Assembly (NCBI GenBank): GCA_005223375.1
Contig: RXOD01003928.1
Span: 1-36,584 of the forward strand
DNA: 36,584 bases
Origin: Amoebophrya sp. AT5.2
Taxonomy: Eukaryota > Sar > Dinophyceae > Syndiniales > Amoebophryaceae
Direction of reading: 5' to 3'
In this document: positions 1 through 9,629 of the stretch, piece after piece
How the letters are laid out: each line of letters begins with the position of its first letter
How positions within the stretch are numbered: the stretch's first letter is position 1
Notes under the pieces: generated by a model
The model's database searches: none
Told to the model about the DNA's origin: nothing
Seen by the model: only the letters and a program-made list of their open reading frames with translations
Position numbers and translations under genes: made by a program

Positions 1-219
1 CCCCGTGGGGCGGGTCCTGGTCGCCGCCGGTGAAGACCGTAGCCGTAGCAGGACCTCCGTCAACGTGACCTCCGCCGGCGCCGTTCTTACCTTTCGATGG
101 ATATGCGAACACGCGTGAGCACTACATCATTTGCTTTTTTTTTTTTAATTCTTTTTTTCATCTATACCAATGAATGCCACACGTTCTTGTAAGTACAAGT
201 GATCCACTATGTATGACTA

Positions 220-573
220 TCACGACAGATGAATTGCATCTTCTATCTTACGCTTACCAAACATGGTTCTGATGTTGGCCCCATTTCTGGTCCCCTTGTG
301 CCCTTGCTGTTTGCTGATGGCCGCGTTTCTCATCTTCCCCTTGTGCCCTTGCTCAAGCTGCGTCGCTCCGTGGTGTTCTTCGTTCGCAGGACCCGCCGCG
401 GAGAGAAACCCAGTCTTCTTCGGTGCTTTCCCATGTCCGACACTGCCGATCCTACCGACTTCTTCAAGTTCAACCGCATGGCGTACCGAGGCCCCTCTGC
501 CCGGTACGCATGTCGGGACCTGCTGCAGGAAGTCCACAAACGCGTCCGAAAAGCTCGGGTCCGTGCGACTCAT
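220..573 (-). CDS. Possible small gene, unknown function, probably 5' part of a spliced gene
   Basis: A minus-strand reading frame starts at an ATG at 573 and gives 117 residues before a stop at 220. No family is recognised. The protein is basic and hydrophilic. It carries the five-residue motif QGHKG twice, about 15 residues apart, encoded by a 17-bp direct repeat at 292-308 and 337-353. Near its end the reading (TMFGKRK) runs through a good-looking splice donor, TTTG followed by GTAAGC, so the printed C-terminus may be intron sequence and the gene may go on toward the window edge. A possible exon starting after a TAG near 140, and another donor near 93, would fit this, but I could not prove a join. 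An overlapping plus-strand frame starting at 433 is the alternative reading. I prefer minus because all firm genes here are on minus. Confidence 0.3.
   Translation of the reverse strand: MSRTDPSFSDAFVDFLQQVPTCVPGRGASVRHAVELEEVGRIGSVGHGKAPKKTGFLSAAGPANEEHHGATQLEQGHKGKMRNAAISKQQGHKGTRNGANIRTMFGKRKIEDAIHLS
292..353. repeat. 17-bp direct repeat pair
   Basis: The 17-bp sequence CCCCTTGTGCCCTTGCT occurs exactly at 292-308 and again at 337-353, a 45-bp (15-codon) period. In the minus-strand frame this yields a repeated QGHKG-type motif, which suggests a small in-frame tandem duplication. Confidence 0.8.
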
Positions 574-1466
574 TTTCCTTCGATCCGGTCCTCGATGACG
601 AAGACGATGCTTTGAAAAAATACGAGTGGAACAAAGTGGTGCCGTTGCTGGATGGAAATACACAAAAGGCCGCGCCTAGTTGTAACCCGAAGCCAGGGGC
701 ACGGGTTCGTTGGAGAAGGAACCGCCTACCAGTTTTGACACTGTCACTGCGTGACAGCTGAAGAAAGAAATAATTAGCGTTGCCGTTGGCTTGATGATCG
801 AGCTAGCAGCTTCGCGCGGATACGGTATATGGATCCATCATGAGATAAAGGTTCTGCTTCCGAGGTGCACAGGAGGTAGGCGTAAGGGGTACGATTTGGA
901 ATAAGTTAGCCGTAGATGATGTCTCATGAAGAATGCTAGCCAGTTTCTATCGAGGGTAGATAAAAACGAGCCGCCTTCGATCTTCGTGACTCTCAAAACT
1001 TCGGTGCGCAATCATCTCTACTCCCTCTCAACACAATCTCATCAACGTCGATCGATAGATCACTCATCATGAACCTCGTCCGTGCCGGCTACTTGAACTT
1101 GCTGATGCTCCCTCTCGAAATCGAGCCGTGTTGAGTCTAGGTCTAGCTGTAGCACGTGCTGAGTAGGCTTAGTAGCTTCCTGCTCGATCACGATCTCGAT
1201 CAACATGAACATCAATCATGACTTCGCATCTTCGTGAAACATTCGACCAGCAGCCGGTGAATGATATCGATGTTGTCCTCGCTGTTCCTTCATCTTCGTT
1301 CATTTCGTATCCTTTTCCGCGCCCGAACCAAAATCTGCTCAATATATACCAGGACGTACAAATAAACATAAAGTACTTTCTTTGTAGTTTCCGAAGTACA
1401 TATCACCTCTCAAGCGCAAGTAGATGAAAAGCCGCCAGTTATATGCACTCAGACAGTGAGTCTGAG
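574..1466. other. Spacer, no supported gene
   Basis: About 0.9 kb without a convincing reading frame. Only short overlapping frames without family signatures are seen, with scattered AT-rich stretches. No RNA gene or clear repeat was recognised. Confidence 0.5.
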
Positions 1467-2099
1467 TCAAGTACCAGACCCAGGTCGTTCACGACCAGAC
1501 GCGCCACTGCCGGCTCCCAGTAGTGATACCGATGCCGGAGGAGTATTCGCAGCTGCAGGAGCTACTATGAGGCCCATCGCCATCAGCTCTTGCTCAAGTC
1601 GCATCTGGTCCCCTGCGTTGTTGATGTCGAACCCGACGCCTGGCGGTGGGTTCGCCACCGGCACCGCTGCAAGATCGCAAGTGGCGCTATCAACGTCCAT
1701 CGGTCGTGAGCTTGCAGACGCTGCCGAAGCTGTCTCTCCTTGTCCTGGCACTGAAGCTTCGGCTAGCGGACGAGCATTAGAAGTGGACGACGAGGAGCTG
1801 CTCGAACTACTACTTGAAGAAGCCCCAGCGGCCCCACCTCCTCTAGTATTTTCCAGATCTAAGGGGCCGGAGCTTGATGTTGCCGCCGCATTTATCGACG
1901 CCGTGTTCACCACCCTGGATATTGAGCTCCTTCCCCTGGCCATTTCCGCAGCGAATTGAGACCGTGACATGATGCGGAAGCTTCCCGGAGCGCAGCACTG
2001 GCAGCGAGGGTCGAACCGGTGGCTCGGACCGTCATCAGCACCCACCTCCGCACAGAAATCTTCCGGCTGCCGAATCTTACTCTTCGGACGGAATTTCAT
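1467..2099 (-). CDS. Ser/Ala-rich protein of unknown function
   Basis: The start chosen is the ATG at 2099 (MKFRPKSKIRQPEDFC), giving about 210 residues. The frame stays open upstream to 2189 but only with less convincing starts. The N-terminal 55 residues are basic and hold four cysteines, with a C-x-CC cluster near residue 44, possibly a small metal site (inference). The middle is Ser/Ala/Gly-rich with an uninterrupted run of about twelve serines near residue 95. The C-terminal part is acidic, then Ala/Pro-rich. The Ser run uses mixed codons, which argues for selection on protein rather than simple slippage. No known domain was recognised. It could be one exon of a longer gene: the stop at the 3' end lies just beyond a GTACTT donor-like site. 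Confidence 0.5.
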   Translation of the reverse strand: MKFRPKSKIRQPEDFCAEVGADDGPSHRFDPRCQCCAPGSFRIMSRSQFAAEMARGRSSISRVVNTASINAAATSSSGPLDLENTRGGGAAGASSSSSSSSSSSSTSNARPLAEASVPGQGETASAASASSRPMDVDSATCDLAAVPVANPPPGVGFDINNAGDQMRLEQELMAMGLIVAPAAANTPPASVSLLGAGSGASGRERPGSGT

Positions 2100-2199
2100 C
2101 TTTCGACGTTTCGTCGTTTGCAGCCAGGGACTGTCTCGCGGTGCACAATGAATTACATCGTAAGTAGCTACCGTAGGACCACTAAGCAAAAACTAATGC

Positions 2200-3125
2200 G
2201 TCCGGGCGTACGCCTAGGGCTAGAGGTCGCTGCGGATACGATTTAGGAGGAGGATTGACGAGAACAAGGAATGAATAAAGAATGTTTCGGTCTCGCCTTA
2301 TTTCATCATTGATTTATTAAAATAAATGAATCGCGGCATCAGTAAAAGAAGTATCTTCATGGCGAGCATATGATCGAGATCATTATGCCGATTGCGAGCC
2401 CACTCTCATCGCCTCACACCTACAGTGGTACCACCGATTGCGCCTCTGATGCCCGCCCATCGAAAAATGTGAACACTTGAAGAACGGACTTGAATACTAC
2501 ATTCTCAAAATTCGAGTTCGGCCACGAGGACGGCACTTACACCACGCTGCCGCTGCGGGGGCCACGAATGATCGATAATAAATTTCTTCAGGTTCACCCT
2601 GACTGCTGTGCATGTGCGAACAATATGAATGTATCTTCTGTGGTACATTTACGGTTCATTGAAGGACCAGCTCGTTTAGGACAAGGAAGACTAAGCGTTG
2701 CAATACTCGGAATCGGTTTGAGGTTTAACAATCAGCTGCTAAGTACTTACCAACTTCTACTGGTTTTGTTTCTGGATAATCTAAAAATCTATACGGGATC
2801 AGCCTTGTTGTGGCTTTGATGGGATGCGCTAGGTTTTAGCATCGCGAGGTACAATCACCTCTGCTGCATGATCTTCGAACGTTCAGCAGGAGCATGAGTG
2901 TTCCTTTGTTTTGGACTTGGAGGTTGCAGTGTCATCGTCCTCGATCGATCGTTTTTAACACCTGCACATGCCAGAAGCAAGTACAGCATGAATTTCGACG
3001 AATGAGCCACGTCCCCGAGAACCCGACAATTCGACGACCTCACACGACCAGCATCTTTCACCTCCACAAATCCTCCACAAATTTCAACAAGTAGCGTCCC
3101 TCTACTCTCATGTTTTTCAACATCT
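2200..3125. other. Spacer, no supported gene
   Basis: AT-richer sequence. The longest frame, plus strand 2490-2819, has no ATG start and no recognisable domain, and was not accepted. A downstream exon of the minus-strand gene at 3126-3782 could lie here, around 2860-3085. Confidence 0.45.
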
Positions 3126-3782
3126 TCAGGGATGATACCTTTGTCTCTGCATTCCGCTCGTGTTTGCGTGCTCCACTTTTTCCGGCCCCACGATTCCCGC
3201 GCTCGTTTTTATCAGGGGGTTTTCCAGTACGCGCGTCGGGTACTTCGGCAAAAAGGTCGACGGGTAGCTGTCGCGGTACTTGGCCGGGTTTCCGTCCACG
3301 CACGTGGAGTGAAAGATCACCCGGTCGAACGTCGTTTCTCGCACCTGGTTGTTCACCGCACTGTCGTTGAACCGCTTCATCTTTCCGCAGTAATCCTCCA
3401 GCGAGACTTTCTGCGGGCGGTCGTGCATCCGGTCCGCGGGGTTGTCGGCTTTTGTCAGTTTGTCGTCCAGGTCCTTCCGGAAACTGCGGTCAAAGCAGCT
3501 CTGGGTGACGGAGGAGTAGCGAAGCAGGTTCGCCCGGCCCTGGTAGCCGGAGTCCTCGAGGCGGCCGCCGTCGAGGTTGTAGTGGACGCGGGAAAAGGGG
3601 GGATGCAGCTCGTTCGAAACATGCCGACCGTTGGTGGCGTCAACCAAGACCGGGACGGAAGCGGTGCGAATCAGAGGGTCCGTCTGCTGGTTCCAGTGCT
3701 GTCGCGTTGGCTTCGGAAAACTCGCGCCGACGCCGAAATACTTCGGGTCGGAAGCGAAGGGGTTGCCGGGAGCGGTGGTCAT
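3126..3782 (-). CDS. Conserved-looking hypothetical protein, 218 aa
   Basis: The ATG at 3782 (MTTAPGNPFASDPKYFGVG) is preferred over upstream non-ATG codons in the same open frame. The protein is soluble, with no signal peptide or membrane helix. It is rich in Arg, Asp, Pro, Tyr and Phe with many short turn-like motifs and almost no low-complexity sequence, unlike its neighbours, which suggests a constrained fold. This composition reminds me of small axonemal microtubule-associated proteins, but that is only an impression and no family is claimed. The last codons run over a canonical donor (ACAAAG followed by GTATCA), so the annotated C-terminus (RYHP) may be intron read-through and a short 3' exon may exist below 3090. 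Confidence 0.55.
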   Translation of the reverse strand: MTTAPGNPFASDPKYFGVGASFPKPTRQHWNQQTDPLIRTASVPVLVDATNGRHVSNELHPPFSRVHYNLDGGRLEDSGYQGRANLLRYSSVTQSCFDRSFRKDLDDKLTKADNPADRMHDRPQKVSLEDYCGKMKRFNDSAVNNQVRETTFDRVIFHSTCVDGNPAKYRDSYPSTFLPKYPTRVLENPLIKTSAGIVGPEKVEHANTSGMQRQRYHP

Positions 3783-4519
3783 TTCCTCTCGTCTCGTCCG
3801 ATCCACTACTTCGGACTCGGAGTACAACAGCTACAATTATAGACTCTATACGTGGTCGTGTGGATGAGGAGGTGGACAAACCGATAACGGCCCGCGTGTC
3901 AATACCTATTATCTTCGCAATAAATGCCTGCACCTGCAGCGCACTAGTAGTTCATCTTCCGTATGAGTAGTGATTTTCACCTTCTTGCTTTTTGCGCTGT
4001 GCTGTTGATTGTAGGAAAGAACCTACGCTTTATTTTGGTTTTGCTTCTGCGCTTTGCTGCTTCAAGAGTAGAGTGTCTACACGAGGCCGGGGGGCCTGTG
4101 CCACCAGACATCAACTCAATGTTGAATGAGTGACAGTTGCGACAACTTAAATTTAAGAAAGTAAGTATAGTACTGTCACCCCAGCGTCACCCATGAAGCC
4201 CAAGCCTTTTCAAAGGCAAAGCGCACCTGCTCATGACGACCCTTGACTTGCATGGCGACCCTTGATTTAACCCCGCCCGACCCATATGATTATGAACACG
4301 GATAGCACGACCACGATCGGTCGACAGCCCCATACTTACAGTTTCACGCTGATCGCATCCACCGAGAACTGCAAGCGCAGCCTTGTTTTATTCAACCACG
4401 GAACACGTTTACTTTTTTTTCCTCTTCGCCTTCGACGTCGGAGTATTTTTTTTGCACGAGCGTGCGTCGCGGTCGCAGCTAGATCATGATCGAATCGCAA
4501 ATGGAAATGCTACGCGGCA

Positions 4520-5950
4520 TCAACTAAAGCTGCACCGTGGCCATTTGTCCCATGGAGGTTGTTTGTGAAATTCTGTTTTTCGCTTCCGATACGGTAGCGC
4601 GGTCCGGGTCCCAGTCTTTTCAACATGCGCGCCGGGGACGCCGCCACTTGCCGGACGGGGACAAGAGAGCTTCTCAGTACTCAGCGCGCTCTGAAACTTT
4701 TGCAACCGCGCTGCGTATTGGGTCCCGTCTTTTAAAAGTTCTTCCATTTTTGCCTTCTTCGAAAGGAGAAAGCCCTGCTTTAGGCCACTCGCAGATATAA
4801 GCACTTCGGAGAGCAGCGGCTGCCGTCGTGCTGCCGCTTTTATCTCGCCCGGCTCCGGGGGGCCCGCCGCGGCGACAAAAATAATTGAGTAGCCACAAGT
4901 GGGGGGCTTTGCGACCTTTCCATCCCTACTTCCCGAGACGGTTGGCTGCTCCGGCGCCGGCCGCGGCACTGCGGATTCATCCTTAACGGAGGGGTCCGGG
5001 ACTAAATGACTCCAACGCGCAGCCGTTTCCTCCGGCCGCCCGTGGTCAAATGGAACGGACGTGTGCAGAACCTTTGAAGTAGGAACCTGCTGGGTTCGCC
5101 CGTCCTCATCCTTTTCCGTTCTTCTTCTTTTCTGTGTAGGCAGGCCCTCGCAGCTAGCTACGCCGTCTACGTCCTCTTCGCGCTCCTCGTCATCCGTTGT
5201 AGCAGGAGCGCGGCAGCGTTCTTGGTCAGCAACATTCATTCGTCCAGCATCAGTTCCGCAGGCCAAAGCATGAGCAACCTTTTCCTCGTCGAATGTCGGC
5301 CCGCCAATCACGATCGAGTTCATTCGAAGACCCCCAACTCCTCCCCACCCACAGCAATTCCACCGCGCAATCTTGTCGCTACAGCTCATCGACAGCGAAC
5401 GGCTCTCTACCTCGCTCCGTGAGTCGATGGGCTTGGTCCGCAGCCGCCCCTCAAGGCATTTGGCTCCGGTCGGTATTCCACTCACTTCGGCGGCGCAGCC
5501 GCATGGCAAGCAGGACGAATAGAAGTGAAAGCTTCCTGCTCCTCCATCATGTCCGTTGTCTCGTCTCGAAGTTACGTCAGCACCATCGCAGTAGAGCCCC
5601 CTTTGCTCCTGCAGGTAGTGTCGGAATCCACGTTGCACGAGAACTTCGGCATGACAGTCCCGCAACCTGCACTTGTAGGACAAGGCGGCCTTATCTTTAA
5701 CATTCGCGCCACCTCCTCCTGCGCCTGCGGCGCCAGCACCAGTTGCTCCCAAGTCGCTTCGCGAGACGCACCGCGTGCCCGTTGCGAGGACCAGGCACTT
5801 GTAGTTGTCGTCGACGATGCCGGCGAGGACCGTCCATTCCTTTCCTTGCGGCTTGCCATGTTTTGGTAGTCTGTCGTACTCAGCGATCACAGATCGGGCG
5901 ACACGGTCGGCGTGCGAGTGAGTCTGGTCGTGGTCGTCGAGTGTCATCAT
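4520..5950 (-). CDS. ADAT1: tRNA-specific adenosine deaminase, ADAT1/Tad1 family
   Basis: A 476-residue intronless frame. Family members convert adenosine 37 of tRNA-Ala to inosine by zinc-dependent hydrolytic deamination. Visible marks are: CHAEVLVQRGF with zinc-ligand His100 and proton-shuttle Glu102; the second site LPCG with Cys150; the RTKP motif at 171-174; and SMSCSDKIARWN with the third ligand Cys190. The C-terminal signatures SGLKQG and YRKRKTEFHKQPPWDKW match the end of the adenosine-deaminase-editase domain. All three zinc ligands and the catalytic Glu are present, so activity is likely. There is no double-stranded-RNA-binding domain, which favours ADAT1 over ADAR. Oddities: after the core (about 220-370) there is a long hydrophilic, acidic insert rich in DDEEREED, and there is a Gly/Ala run at 68-82. 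The start is a double ATG; the second is equally possible. Confidence 0.93.
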   Translation of the reverse strand: MMTLDDHDQTHSHADRVARSVIAEYDRLPKHGKPQGKEWTVLAGIVDDNYKCLVLATGTRCVSRSDLGATGAGAAGAGGGGANVKDKAALSYKCRLRDCHAEVLVQRGFRHYLQEQRGLYCDGADVTSRRDNGHDGGAGSFHFYSSCLPCGCAAEVSGIPTGAKCLEGRLRTKPIDSRSEVESRSLSMSCSDKIARWNCCGWGGVGGLRMNSIVIGGPTFDEEKVAHALACGTDAGRMNVADQERCRAPATTDDEEREEDVDGVASCEGLPTQKRRRTEKDEDGRTQQVPTSKVLHTSVPFDHGRPEETAARWSHLVPDPSVKDESAVPRPAPEQPTVSGSRDGKVAKPPTCGYSIIFVAAAGPPEPGEIKAAARRQPLLSEVLISASGLKQGFLLSKKAKMEELLKDGTQYAARLQKFQSALSTEKLSCPRPASGGVPGAHVEKTGTRTALPYRKRKTEFHKQPPWDKWPRCSFS

Positions 5951-7494
5951 GTTTTCAGCGGCTGTCTCTATAGGCTCCTGTATCTATGGTTTCAGTCAAC
6001 ATTGCGATGGATTGCCTCCCCTGTCCACCCCCATCCTGTGCAGATACTCATGACGAGAGTGGTTCATCATCATCACCAGATCCATGGAGGAGCAGCATTT
6101 GGTGATCCTTCAGTTCGTTGCTGTTGATCGGACACACTCACGATTGATCTAACTACACGTCACCGCAGTCGGAGCTTCTGCGGTATCTGCGAGAGAAGAA
6201 GTAGGGAAGACGCCTTGAAGCAGAAAGAGCACCTTTTTTTCAAGAACGATGATCACAATTCATGGTGTACAGTCCGGTTTGCCTCCTCCAATGAAGTTCA
6301 TCTGTTTCCTCGTTTGTATACTAGCTACAGTGGGTCTCCTATGATTTATGAATGATGTACGTGGTAAATCTGTGCAAAATTGATGTACAGGAAAATGTCA
6401 AACGGATTGTACAGGAAACGCGCCCAGGTGAAGATTCTCGTATCTATGGCAATGGCAGAGAGACAGACACATAAATATATGCACCGTATTTCCTTTAGTA
6501 CTCCTGCTAGTGTTAGGTTGGTAGTAAAAGTAAATGTAAATTATATGCGCACCCCGACACGACGTTTCTCTTTTCCGCAATGCCTTTCCGTTTCTAGGTG
6601 GAAAAGAAGAACGTAAAAAATCGTAGTTCTAGTACTTTAGCTTAAATTTGGTTGCGGGTGCACGCGAAACGTGCCAAATCCATGGATTCCTGATCAATTC
6701 TGCTGCTCTGTGACTCAAGAAATCACGATTGATCCTCGTCTATCTTACTCTGTCTGGTCAAACTTTACTAATGCTAGTCGTTGCAAGTTAGTAGTGACCA
6801 AGGGCATCCGCTGTAGGAACGCTGCCCTTGGTACTGCTTTTGGTTTTGCTTGCGGGCTAAATTAAAGGAAAGTTGGTGATCTAGATCATTTTTGTTTCTG
6901 GGGCTGCCGTAACTAAAAAAATATACCGGAAAGTTTGGAATGCTGCTGTTTGCATTGCGCGAGCACAGCCGGAAACAGACGGGATGGCTGTGCTCGCGCA
7001 ATGCAAAGAGAAGATCATGACGCGACCGGAGCAGCACTGTAGCCGCAGCTGCACGAAGAGAAAACATTTCGGGCAGATGAAGGGTGTATTAATGTATCCT
7101 CAGCCTCACTGAGTGACTCAGACGCTGTCGCTGAGGGACGACTATAGTAAGGGTACGCCAGCCGCGCAAGCAATAGCAATGTCGCCCGCTAGAGCTAGTT
7201 GAAGCGTCTGGACTACGGATACGGAATCGGAAGGAAGGTCCCCAAGGAGCGGCGCCCCTCTGTCTACTGGTACACTGAATCGTGTCAAAAGTACTTCTTA
7301 CTTTTACCATAGAAGTAGTAGTAGATCATCGAGGGGGGCCGCCAAGGCGAACCTGCTGTCTACCTACGTACTCAACTTGGACTCAAGAAGTACTTGTAGA
7401 TGAATCTTCTAAGTATCTCGAACATTGATGAATGTAAGTACGTACACGACTACACCGATCATGCAAGTAAAGAGGAGCTCATCGGCTCATCGCC
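5951..7494. other. Spacer of about 1.5 kb with a hairpin
   Basis: No supported gene. Frames here are short and unrelated to known families, with AT-rich tracts around 6360-6650. The one clear structure is the perfect inverted repeat at 6949-7007, listed separately. Confidence 0.5.
6949..7007. repeat. Perfect 22-bp inverted repeat, hairpin with 15-nt loop
   Basis: Bases 6949-6970 are the exact reverse complement of 6986-7007, separated by the 15-nt loop 6971-6985. The arm begins TTTGCATTGCGCGAGCACAG and ends CC. The stem is GC-rich and has no mismatch. It lies outside every supported gene. It could fold as an RNA hairpin or be the compact remains of a mobile element's inverted ends. Confidence 0.9.
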
Positions 7495-7962
7495 TCACGC
7501 GTTCCTGAGTATCCGGTCGTAGGCGTGCGTCATTGCGAAGAGCACGGTGCCCATGATGCACAGGTACTGGTTAGTGCCCGTGAAGTTCCGGGTGGCCGTT
7601 AAGCTGCAGTCTGGGTTACACAGCGCCCACTGCAGCACGAAGAACCCGATGATGGCGCCGTACAGCATGAGCACAATAGCGAGCCACCGGAGCCGGTACA
7701 GCACCGTTTGCTGCTTCACGATGGCGTCGAACCGCTGCTGCTCCTCCTCTACTTGCTCCTGGTCTACTTGGGCTTGGCGTGGTCCTCCAGCTGGTCCTGC
7801 TGGCGAGGTGGAGTCAGCAACGTCTACGGGATGATCGTCTCGTCTTCTTCTCGCTTTTCGCTCAGCTGCTACTTCCTGTCGAGCCAGCTTTCTGTAGACC
7901 GGCACGAAGGTCCGGTCGTGGTCTCGGGTCGTCCAGAGAAGTATGCCAACGTGATGAATCAT
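7495..7962 (-). CDS. Small two-helix membrane protein
   Basis: A 155-residue frame starting at the ATG at 7962. The N-terminal half is basic and then Glu/Gln-rich (QVDQEQVEEEQQ near residues 65-76), likely a short helix or coiled coil. Two hydrophobic segments follow: about 92-114 (WLAIVLMLYGAIIGFFVLQW) and about 133-150 (YLCIMGTVLFAMTHAY). The roughly 20-residue linker holds two cysteines (CNPDC) and an N-F-T glycosylation sequon, so it probably faces the lumen or outside. No family is recognised. The layout (charged N-terminus, helix, short loop, helix, charged end) resembles the middle of the next gene at 8235-9629, so the pair may be diverged duplicates (inference). A 5' exon is possible because the sequence before the ATG is pyrimidine-rich. 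Confidence 0.65.
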   Translation of the reverse strand: MIHHVGILLWTTRDHDRTFVPVYRKLARQEVAAERKARRRRDDHPVDVADSTSPAGPAGGPRQAQVDQEQVEEEQQRFDAIVKQQTVLYRLRWLAIVLMLYGAIIGFFVLQWALCNPDCSLTATRNFTGTNQYLCIMGTVLFAMTHAYDRILRNA

Positions 7963-8234
7963 TTGGAGGAAGAAAAAAGTCCTGTAGAGTAGTGCGTGGT
8001 AGTTGTAGCAAGCAGCGCTAGAAGCAAGTAGAAAGAAGTGGTGGTAGTTTCAGGTCTAAATCACTGTCAGTCTTCAACTTCGGGCTGATGCTGGACCAAC
8101 GATCATAAATCCTAGCTATGTTGGACGAGGACGACGAATGAAAGGGAAAAATGTTTCGTATGCGTATCTAAGGTGGAGCCTCCGCTTTGTGATCGTGATG
8201 AGTACTAATATCGGTCATTAATACAACTGTTTTT

Positions 8235-9629
8235 TTAGTACCTCGACATCCACTGGTGCGCGGGGCGGTCGACGGGGAGAAACTCGCCCTCGACTTCGTT
8301 GCTGTGACTATCCACGATGAAGGCAATTCCAAACAAAAACGGCGTGCTCAGGACGTAACAGCCGAATATGATCCGAATCTTGTTCTCATCGCTCATCAAG
8401 TGTTTCTCATCTTCCATCTTGCCGCCAGAAGATGAAAGTGCTGGTTCGTCGAGCCGTTCTCGCGCTGCAGGAGCCGCGTAGCCGTTCTCCAGGGTGGTGG
8501 GCGATGTGGGGGGAACTTCATCTAGCCCCTCTCCTGCAGCTTCGTCACAGTCTGGCGCTGCAGCTTTGCTGCTTGTCGCGGCCGACGGCGGCGGCGCTTT
8601 GTTCTGCTCTGGAACTCTTATCACAAGGTCCTCACCCGTTACACTGCCTGCGAGCATTGTTCCATCCGCGTCATCAAGCTCCGCGGCCCGGGATTCCGTG
8701 CGAGGTCGGCTACTCGCCGCGCTTAGTGCAGATGCTTCTGCGCTTGACGTTGTGCTACAGATGCTTCCGGTCCTGGTCGGAGGGATTGCTGTTGACGCAA
8801 TCATAGACGTGATCTTCTCGTCCCCAGCTCCACACCTATCACCTTCAGCTTCACCACTCATCCCTAACTTGATACTAATGGAGCTCGCATGTATCGCCGT
8901 CGGGCTGGCCAGCGCCAGATCCGCTCCCTTCGCGGCGGCACTTCGCTGCATGAGAGAAGATGCGTCCACATCTTCTAGAAGAACTTCTTGATGAACTCCT
9001 TGATGCTGCTCAGCCTTATCTTCCGCCCTGCTGAGGACAGGTTCCTGCTCCTTCTTCTCCACGACGACCAGCCGCATGTATTCTTCGTAGCAGCGTTTTC
9101 CCGTGACCGCCATCCCGATGGAGGTGAAGAGAAAGCCGAAGAGCGCTATCATCTGCCCCCGCAAATAGTCGTGCTGGGTGAGACTAAGCGGCGGCGTGAT
9201 CATCCAGGCCTTGCGCTCGTCCAGCGAGTTCGTGATGATGGTGATCCAGATGATGCAGGCGGATGCCCAGCCGAGCTGCCGAACCGTGAACCGCCGGTGA
9301 TAGGTGAGGACCTGTTCCATGGTGCTCGTCCTCTTCATCGTCTTTATTTCTGCGCTCGTCGGGGGCGAAGACGAAGATGACGAACTAGGCACGGCGCCTG
9401 GTTCTGCCTCAGAGCCCGGCGCACGGCTCTCGGAGCTTCTTGTCGCCGTGCGAGCACTGCCATTCGGCACCGGCGAGGCCGATGGCAGTGCTGCTGGGGC
9501 TTGCTTCTTGTCGGAGGTCCCTCGTTCCGCACCTTCTCCCGCCTTCGCCGCGTCGTTTTCTTGCAACAACGTGGCGGGTGGAGGCTCCGCAGTCGGAACA
9601 ACCCCGCTTAACTCGACAGATGCGGACAT
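8235..9629 (-). CDS. Membrane protein with long Ser/Ala-rich loop, unknown function
   Basis: A 464-residue frame from the ATG at 9629 (MSASVELSGVV). The first 100 residues are Ala/Ser/Pro-rich and disordered, including a run of seven serines. Two hydrophobic helices follow at about 120-138 (LGWASACIIWITIITNSL) and 155-175 (GQMIALFGFLFTSIGMAV). A disordered linker of about 230 residues leads to a third helix near the C-terminus (IIFGCYVLSTPFLFGIAFIV). No enzymatic motif is visible and no family is recognised. The first helix pair matches the two-helix arrangement of the 7495-7962 protein about 270 bp downstream, which suggests relationship or a shared complex (inference). No intron is needed. 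Confidence 0.65.
   Translation of the reverse strand: MSASVELSGVVPTAEPPPATLLQENDAAKAGEGAERGTSDKKQAPAALPSASPVPNGSARTATRSSESRAPGSEAEPGAVPSSSSSSSPPTSAEIKTMKRTSTMEQVLTYHRRFTVRQLGWASACIIWITIITNSLDERKAWMITPPLSLTQHDYLRGQMIALFGFLFTSIGMAVTGKRCYEEYMRLVVVEKKEQEPVLSRAEDKAEQHQGVHQEVLLEDVDASSLMQRSAAAKGADLALASPTAIHASSISIKLGMSGEAEGDRCGAGDEKITSMIASTAIPPTRTGSICSTTSSAEASALSAASSRPRTESRAAELDDADGTMLAGSVTGEDLVIRVPEQNKAPPPSAATSSKAAAPDCDEAAGEGLDEVPPTSPTTLENGYAAPAARERLDEPALSSSGGKMEDEKHLMSDENKIRIIFGCYVLSTPFLFGIAFIVDSHSNEVEGEFLPVDRPAHQWMSRY

Noticed and set aside
433..761. Plus-strand gene starting at the ATG at 433, with a second frame holding FDPVLDDEDDALKKYEWN
   Set aside because: It needs a frameshift or an unsupported intron, overlaps the minus-strand frame, and would be the only plus-strand gene.
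2490..2819. Plus-strand 109-residue frame
   Set aside because: No ATG start, no domain and composition of non-coding sequence.
3132..3842. Long plus-strand frame opposite the 218-aa gene
   Set aside because: It mirrors the minus-strand codons and its Val/Arg-rich sequence is typical of an antisense shadow.
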